This document shows positions 14,071 to 18,093 of a DNA stretch of 18,093 nt, one piece after another. The stretch comes from Methanosphaera sp. rholeuAM74 (GTDB lineage Archaea > Methanobacteriota > Methanobacteria > Methanobacteriales > Methanobacteriaceae). Where the stretch lies: the NCBI GenBank assembly GCA_003266075.1, contig MUZZ01000068.1, positions 1 to 18,093 of the forward strand. The letters are read 5' to 3'. Every line of letters begins with the position of its first letter. Position 1 is the first letter of the stretch. The notes under the pieces were generated by a model. That model did no database searches. It was not told the DNA's origin and saw nothing but the letters and a program-made list of their open reading frames with translations. A program made the position numbers and the translations under genes.

Positions 14071-14760
14071 ATGTTCTGGAATAATTTAGATGATGAATAT
14101 ACGATTATTGAAGATGTTCCCATCCAAAAACTAGTAGAATATGCCGAATCAGAGAGTTTACCCCTAGACGCTGATAGTATTTCTAGCAGATGGCTTCTAT
14201 ACAGTTACCACAAGGCTAGGCATATAGATGTGGAATCATATTTACACGACTCAAAGCCACACAAATCCCATGGACTGAATCGGCCAGAATCACTGAGTTT
14301 TGCAAAAAACATTTCATATATAATGACTAATGATGATTTACAGGTTAATTCGTCAAGCTTTATGAAGGAGGACAAGATTAGCAGGGAAGTATCGAAAATC
14401 TTTGAAAGTGTGAATGGCGACTTGGATGAAGTTGAACAGAAACGAAATTTCTTTAATATGGTGTTGAACTTTTATGTTAATGAAGGGGAAAACTATGAGA
14501 AAAGAATATATAAGCATGATTGTTATATACCAGACGCTGAGTACGAGATACTGGAGAGAATTAAAAGCCAGACACTACTTCCCACTGGTAAACAGATAGC
14601 AAAGCTGACAATGACGTGTGAGGATGTTAAAGAAGTAAACTCTAAGGATAAAAGAAGAAACAGGGTTACATTCTATTTAACCTATACTGAGGAGGGTTTT
14701 TTCTCTCAACTTTGTGGTTTAAAGGATGCCGATAAACTCATTAACTTACTTAACAGTTAA
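14071..14760 (+). CDS. Hypothetical soluble protein, 229 residues
   Basis: Not recognised. AAGGT at 14058-14062 lies 8 bases before the ATG. The chain is soluble and mixed charged, without a signal peptide, membrane helix or Cys motif. Residues 1 to about 60 are acidic with several Tyr and Trp. A His-rich patch (HKARH, then HDSKPHKSHG) lies near 47-68. The C-terminal third (about 150-229) alternates strands and helices, with KRRNRVTFYLTYTEEGFF near 194-211. Its TAA stop overlaps that of the convergent VOC gene by 4 bases, so the two transcripts must overlap at their 3' ends. Confidence 0.7.
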   Translation: MFWNNLDDEYTIIEDVPIQKLVEYAESESLPLDADSISSRWLLYSYHKARHIDVESYLHDSKPHKSHGLNRPESLSFAKNISYIMTNDDLQVNSSSFMKEDKISREVSKIFESVNGDLDEVEQKRNFFNMVLNFYVNEGENYEKRIYKHDCYIPDAEYEILERIKSQTLLPTGKQIAKLTMTCEDVKEVNSKDKRRNRVTFYLTYTEEGFFSQLCGLKDADKLINLLNS

Positions 14761-15101
14761 TCTTCTTGGATTAGATTTATTTTCACTCCATCCTTATCCC
14801 TTAATGAAGCTATCTTTATGTTTGAGGTCAGATATGCTTTTTTGTCGAAGTTTACTCCACATTCCTCTAATTTTTTTACTGCATCTTCTATGTCGTCCAC
14901 TGCAAATGCCAGGTTATCTAATCCGTATTCATACCCACCAGATTCTATTAACTCCAGTTTCATGTATCCATCCGTCAACATCACAACTGAAAGTGTGTCT
15001 GAGTAGTATTCATCTATTATGTCCAGCCCTAGTTTTTCATGATAGAATTCGAGTGATTCTGTGATGTTTCTTACCTTGATGGAGTTGTACTTAATTTTCA
15101 T
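14757..15101 (-). CDS. VOC-superfamily (glyoxalase/bleomycin-resistance fold) protein
   Basis: 114 residues with the paired beta-alpha-beta-beta-beta layout of one VOC chain. SLEFYHEKLGLDI (16-28) is the classic first-helix motif, followed by MKLELIE (47-53), LAFAVDDIEDAVKKLEECG (64-82) and DKDGVKINLIQ (102-112). Of the four usual metal ligands of glyoxalase I only Glu50 remains; the His, His and Glu positions appear to be Asn6, Asn63 and Asn109. A standard metal-dependent lactoylglutathione lyase is thus unlikely. Ligand binding, as in metal-free resistance proteins, or another activity is possible. AGGTGA at 15108-15113 (6-base spacing) is a textbook ribosome site. It is divergent from the 15195 gene. 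Confidence 0.85.
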   Translation of the reverse strand: MKIKYNSIKVRNITESLEFYHEKLGLDIIDEYYSDTLSVVMLTDGYMKLELIESGGYEYGLDNLAFAVDDIEDAVKKLEECGVNFDKKAYLTSNIKIASLRDKDGVKINLIQED

Positions 15102-15130
15102 ATCGTATCACCTAGATATTATCTTAATAA

Positions 15131-15158
15131 TTAAATATATATCATATTAATTATAAAA
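15131..15158. promoter_or_regulatory. Shared divergent promoter region (VOC gene and 15195 operon)
   Basis: The 93-base gap between divergent starts holds TTAAATATATATC (15131-15143) and ATTATAAAA (15150-15158). Either can serve as a TATA box on either strand. On the plus strand the second would start transcription near the GGGAGGA. On the minus strand the same element read TTTTATAAT gives a leader of about 28 bases. Confidence 0.4.
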
Positions 15159-15194
15159 TCTTAGTATTGAAATAGCTTTATGGGAGGATTTATT

Positions 15195-15872
15195 ATGAAT
15201 AAAGATGAACTTAGATTGGTAATAAAATGTAATGATCCAGTAGAATATGGTGACTTATATGCCCTTAATCAAGAGATAAGCAATGAAGAGTTTGGTAAAG
15301 TCAGACAGTACATGAAACAGTTTTCTCCACGTGACTTCGAGGATATTATGCAGATTACTGGAGACCCCCATGGTTGGATGTGTACCGAGGAAAATGTGGC
15401 TAAAGTAGAAGAAGCTCTTGGTATCGTTGACACCCTAGAAAAAAGAAAATCCCAGAGAATAGAAGAAAGAAAGCATTACGATGAGAAAAGAAAGAAGAAG
15501 GAAGAGGCACAGCTCAAACTTGAGGACATATTCTTTAATGCACAGCGTCCACCACAGAAGCTTGAAACTCTGCTTAAATTTGCACAGGTTGTCTATGATC
15601 CAGTTAACAGCTTCCGTGATAACAGCTACTATGGTGGAGGTCATCTGTATATCATCATGAAAAACAGCATATGGTATATCATGAACAATGGACGTGAGGA
15701 AAACAATTGGAACATAAACAACATAGAAATCAGGGATGCTGGTGGTGCTATAGGCTACAAAGTTGATTATAGTGATGAAGTCCATGACCTGATTAAGATT
15801 GTCAGTGACGAGAACATCTACTCTGGAGAGACGTTGAATGAAGAGGACATGTTCCTTGGATGTGGACTGTAA
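15195..15872 (+). CDS. Hypothetical protein with GDPHGWMCT motif, first of a tandem paralog pair
   Basis: Not assigned to a known family. An earlier in-frame ATG at 15180 overlaps the ribosome site GGGAGGA (15182-15188), so the ATG at 15195 is the start, giving 225 residues. It aligns end to end with the next gene, without gaps through the first 64 residues: KC at 11-12, EYG and LYALN at 17-25, FSPxDFEDxM at 43-52 and GDPHGWMCT at 56-64. A highly charged coiled-coil-like linker (about 80-112, Lys/Glu/Arg) follows, then a C-terminal beta-rich domain with IWYI-NNGR and NNW. A 14-residue acidic tail is absent from the paralog. No membrane helices. Probably co-transcribed with the paralog 13 bases downstream. 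It could be a scaffold or ligand-binding protein, but function is unknown. Confidence 0.8.
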   Translation: MNKDELRLVIKCNDPVEYGDLYALNQEISNEEFGKVRQYMKQFSPRDFEDIMQITGDPHGWMCTEENVAKVEEALGIVDTLEKRKSQRIEERKHYDEKRKKKEEAQLKLEDIFFNAQRPPQKLETLLKFAQVVYDPVNSFRDNSYYGGGHLYIIMKNSIWYIMNNGREENNWNINNIEIRDAGGAIGYKVDYSDEVHDLIKIVSDENIYSGETLNEEDMFLGCGL

Positions 15873-15885
15873 TGGTTGTATTATT

Positions 15886-16521
15886 ATGAGTGATGAACCG
15901 TTGATGCTTGTATTGAAGTGTATTGACTACGAAGAGTATGGTAACCTCTATGCACTGAATAAGGATATTCCTGAGGAGGATTTTAGTCGTGTGAAGACGT
16001 ACTTTAGGCACTTTAGTCCTGCAGATTTTGAGGATGTGATGAATATTGAGGGTGACCCCCATGGCTGGATGTGTACAAAAGAGGAAGTAGAGCTAATAGA
16101 ATACGAGTTAGGTATCACAGAGACAATGGCTAAGCGTGAGATAGAAAGAGCAGAGCGTAGGAAGAAACTTTCTAAAAAGGCTAAGGTGAAGGATGAAGCC
16201 ATGCTTAAAATAGAAACCCTCTTCAGAGTTTCTAGTCGTCCAAGGCAGAACCTTTCAACCCTTCTAAGTCACTGTTGTGTAGCATATGACCCTGGTGACG
16301 GATTCACGAACGATAATATGTTCGGTGAGGGCCAGCTGTTTATCGTTACCAAAAAGAACATTTGGTACATCATTAACAATGGTAGACCTAACGATAATTG
16401 GAAGTTAAACAACATTGAAGTTGAAGGTCAACACGGTGCAATCGGCTTTAAGCTGCCATACTCTGATGAGTTACACGAACTTGTTAAGACTGTATCTGAT
16501 GATAACAGGTACAACCCATAA
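15886..16521 (+). CDS. Hypothetical protein with GDPHGWMCT motif, second of a tandem paralog pair
   Basis: Paralog of the preceding gene, 211 residues. The open frame begins at an ATG at 15838 inside the upstream gene, but alignment with the paralog (MSDEPLMLVLKC against MNKDELRLVIKC) fixes the start at 15886. Only a weak GGTTG lies upstream, so translation may depend on coupling to the upstream gene, which ends 13 bases earlier. Conserved parts: LYALN at 21-25, FSPxDFEDxM at 43-52, GDPHGWMCT at 56-64, a Lys/Glu/Arg linker at about 78-105, and a C-terminal domain with NIWYIINNGR and AIGFKLPYSDELHELVK. It lacks the tail of its partner. Function unknown. Confidence 0.8.
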   Translation: MSDEPLMLVLKCIDYEEYGNLYALNKDIPEEDFSRVKTYFRHFSPADFEDVMNIEGDPHGWMCTKEEVELIEYELGITETMAKREIERAERRKKLSKKAKVKDEAMLKIETLFRVSSRPRQNLSTLLSHCCVAYDPGDGFTNDNMFGEGQLFIVTKKNIWYIINNGRPNDNWKLNNIEVEGQHGAIGFKLPYSDELHELVKTVSDDNRYNP

Positions 16522-16537
16522 ACTCCCCAAAATACCA

Positions 16538-16551
16538 TTTTTACGCTTTTT
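16538..16551 (+). terminator. T-tracts after the tandem paralog operon
   Basis: Two T5 runs (16538-16542 and 16547-16551) separated by ACGC, 16 to 30 bases past the stop at 16521. Plausible archaeal U-tract terminator. Confidence 0.5.
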
Positions 16552-16584
16552 AGAAACGTGATTTGATTATTATCTTGTTATTTT

Positions 16585-16599
16585 AGGAAAGTATAATTA
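16585..16599 (+). promoter_or_regulatory. Promoter (BRE plus TATA box) of the antiporter gene
   Basis: AGGAAA (16585-16590) followed by GTATAATTA (16591-16599). Start expected near 16618, giving a leader of about 40 bases. Very similar to the promoter at 6511-6530. Confidence 0.55.
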
Positions 16600-16657
16600 C
16601 ACTATATGACATAGATATTAACTAGACTAAAGAATTAATTTATGGGATTTTTTTAAT

Positions 16658-18093
16658 ATGGATTTATTGTTATTGCAAAATATGTCGGTAATATTGATTA
16701 CTGCTGTTGTGATTCTCCTAATATTTAATAAGCTTAAGCTCCCATCGATGATTGGTCTTTTTCTTACTGGAATAGTTCTGGGGAGGTTCATCACATCAAC
16801 GGATATCATTACTAGTGTATCCGAGTTGGGAGTCATATTCCTATTGTTTATTATAGGGCTTGAATTTTCTATTGAGAAGTTTTCTGCCATTAAGGATTAC
16901 GCTGTTATTGGGGGTATACTGCAGGTTATTCTAACTACCATCTTTGTCAGTATACTCACATTCATCGCAGGAGCACCATTGAATAGTGCGGTATTCATGG
17001 GCTTTCTAATCTGTTTCAGCAGTACTGCTATTGTAATGAAGTTAATACAGAAGAAACATCTCAACCACACAGTTACGGGTAGAGTTACCCTGGGTATTCT
17101 GATATTTCAGGATATTGCTGTTATAATTGTTTTACTTTTAACTCCACTGCTGGGTGGTGAGGCAGTCAACCTGAATACTTTGCCGACAGTTGGTCTTAAG
17201 TTTATGGTATTGGTGGCTATATTATTGATTATGGGTCTTCGTATCATACCTAGGGCATTGCATGAGGCTGCCAGAACCAAGAACCGGGATTTGTTCATGC
17301 TTTTAATACTTTTCATCTGTCTAGGTACGACTTATGCCACTACTAGCGTGGGTATTTCGCCAGAGCTTGGTGCTTTCATTGCTGGGCTTATCATATCAAA
17401 TACTGAGTATAGTCATCAGACTTTAAGCTATGTCCAGCCATTTCAGGATGTGTTCATGAGCATATTCCTAATATCCATCGGTTTGATGATTAACGTAGAG
17501 TACTTCGCATATAATATTGTCTTGATTCTGGTATTGGCTTGTATTGTATTGTTTGTGAAGTTTGTTGCTACATTCATTACTGGTCATGTTCTCAAGATTC
17601 CTATTAAAACAACTATCGCTATTTCGATATTGATTAGCCAGATTGGGGAGTTTTCTTTTGTACTTGCTAATGAGGGTATTAAGTATGGATTGCTTTCAAG
17701 TGATGTGTTCACAATGTTTCTAGCTGTGAGTATTATTACGATGTCATCTACTCCGTTTCTTGAGAAGCTTACTCCACGTGTGGTCGACTTGTTTAAGAGG
17801 TTTTCATACTTCCAGGTTGATGATGAATTGCAGACAATTGCTGATGACGAGATTCCTGTTGATGTTCTTGAAGACCACGTGATTATTGTCGGCTTCGGTG
17901 TTAATGGTAAGAATCTTTCACGTTCTTGTAGGAATTATAATATCCCATATGTTGTTGTGGATGCTAATCCGATGATAGTTAAGAAGGAAAAGGAGCTTGG
18001 TATTCCAATTATTTATGGTAATGCTTCTAATGAGTCTGTTCTTAAGGAGTTAGGTGTTTATGATGCTAAGTGTATTGTCATAGCTACTTCTGC
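16658..18093 (+). CDS. KefB-type monovalent cation/proton antiporter (CPA2) with RCK domain, 3' end outside window
   Basis: The frame is open from the ATG at 16658 to the right edge (478 codons), so the C-terminus is missing. Residues 1 to about 385 form a dozen hydrophobic helices typical of the CPA2 family: KLPSMIGLFLTGIVLGR near 25-41, LGVIFLLFIIGLEFS, FSSTAIVMKL and ILIFQDIAVI in order, then the second half with ISPELGAFIAGLIIS and ISQIGEFSFVLANEG. A soluble linker leads to an RCK/TrkA-N Rossmann domain from 406: DHVIIVGFGVNG with the GxGxxG at 412-417, and an acidic residue after the second strand (VVVDANP). It exchanges K+ or Na+ for protons across the membrane, probably gated by NAD(H). 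A start at 16658 has only a weak GGGA 10 bases upstream. The ion cannot be settled from sequence. Confidence 0.93.
   Translation, partial: MDLLLLQNMSVILITAVVILLIFNKLKLPSMIGLFLTGIVLGRFITSTDIITSVSELGVIFLLFIIGLEFSIEKFSAIKDYAVIGGILQVILTTIFVSILTFIAGAPLNSAVFMGFLICFSSTAIVMKLIQKKHLNHTVTGRVTLGILIFQDIAVIIVLLLTPLLGGEAVNLNTLPTVGLKFMVLVAILLIMGLRIIPRALHEAARTKNRDLFMLLILFICLGTTYATTSVGISPELGAFIAGLIISNTEYSHQTLSYVQPFQDVFMSIFLISIGLMINVEYFAYNIVLILVLACIVLFVKFVATFITGHVLKIPIKTTIAISILISQIGEFSFVLANEGIKYGLLSSDVFTMFLAVSIITMSSTPFLEKLTPRVVDLFKRFSYFQVDDELQTIADDEIPVDVLEDHVIIVGFGVNGKNLSRSCRNYNIPYVVVDANPMIVKKEKELGIPIIYGNASNESVLKELGVYDAKCIVIATS

Noticed and set aside
15838..15885. ATG at 15838 as start of the second GDPHGWMCT gene
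   Set aside because: It overlaps the upstream gene, and the paralog aligns from the ATG at 15886.
16627..17316. Minus-strand ORFs in the antiporter region
   Set aside because: Shadows of the plus-strand antiporter, which is open to the window edge with family motifs throughout.

Overview
The window looks like chromosomal DNA of a gut methanogenic archaeon of the Methanobacteriales, most likely Methanosphaera or a close relative. The DNA is strongly AT-rich. Starts are preceded by GGAGG/AGGTG-type Shine-Dalgarno sequences and by archaeal TATA boxes about 20-45 bases upstream. Terminators are plain T-tracts. The left edge holds a large Asn/Thr-rich adhesin-like surface protein with GGAIYW-type repeats, a hallmark of gut Methanobacteriales. 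The genus is inferred, not proven.

Layout. 1-1825 (-): N-terminal 608 codons of the adhesin-like protein, running off the left edge. 1826-2726: AT-rich spacer with a decayed reading frame. 2727-3278 (-): small single-pass membrane protein. 3279-3965: spacer with a possible 37-residue ORF and a perfect 14-bp inverted repeat. 3966-9635: an unusual locus. A 743-residue minus-strand protein combines a GNAT-like domain, a four-cysteine zinc ribbon and a SAP-like domain. Divergent from it is a plus-strand pair: an RlaP/YcgL-type nucleotidyltransferase and a 394-residue paralog of only the GNAT and zinc-ribbon half. Convergent with that is a minus-strand paralog of only the SAP half, whose frame stays open 222 bases upstream of its first ATG. 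Inverting the last segment in thought would rebuild a second full-length gene of about the same size.

9775-10173 (+): small acidic protein of unknown role. 10293-11210 (-): CorA-type divalent metal transporter. 11376-12794 (+): nicotinamide phosphoribosyltransferase with a TTG start. 12835-13770 (-): zinc-ribbon, Gln/Asn-rich, multi-pass membrane protein. 14071-14760 (+): unknown protein whose stop codon overlaps that of a VOC/glyoxalase-fold protein (14757-15101, -). 15195-16521 (+): tandem pair of paralogous unknown proteins sharing a GDPHGWMCT motif. 16658-18093 (+): KefB-type cation/proton antiporter with an RCK NAD-binding domain, running off the right edge.

Most genes are single transcription units in alternating orientation. 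Only 6568/7328 and 15195/15886 look like operons. CorA, the antiporter and NAMPT are housekeeping functions (metal and cation balance, NAD salvage). The most novel part is the GNAT/zinc-ribbon/SAP family in its fused and split forms beside a nucleotidyltransferase. No tRNA, rRNA, CRISPR array or intact insertion sequence was seen.
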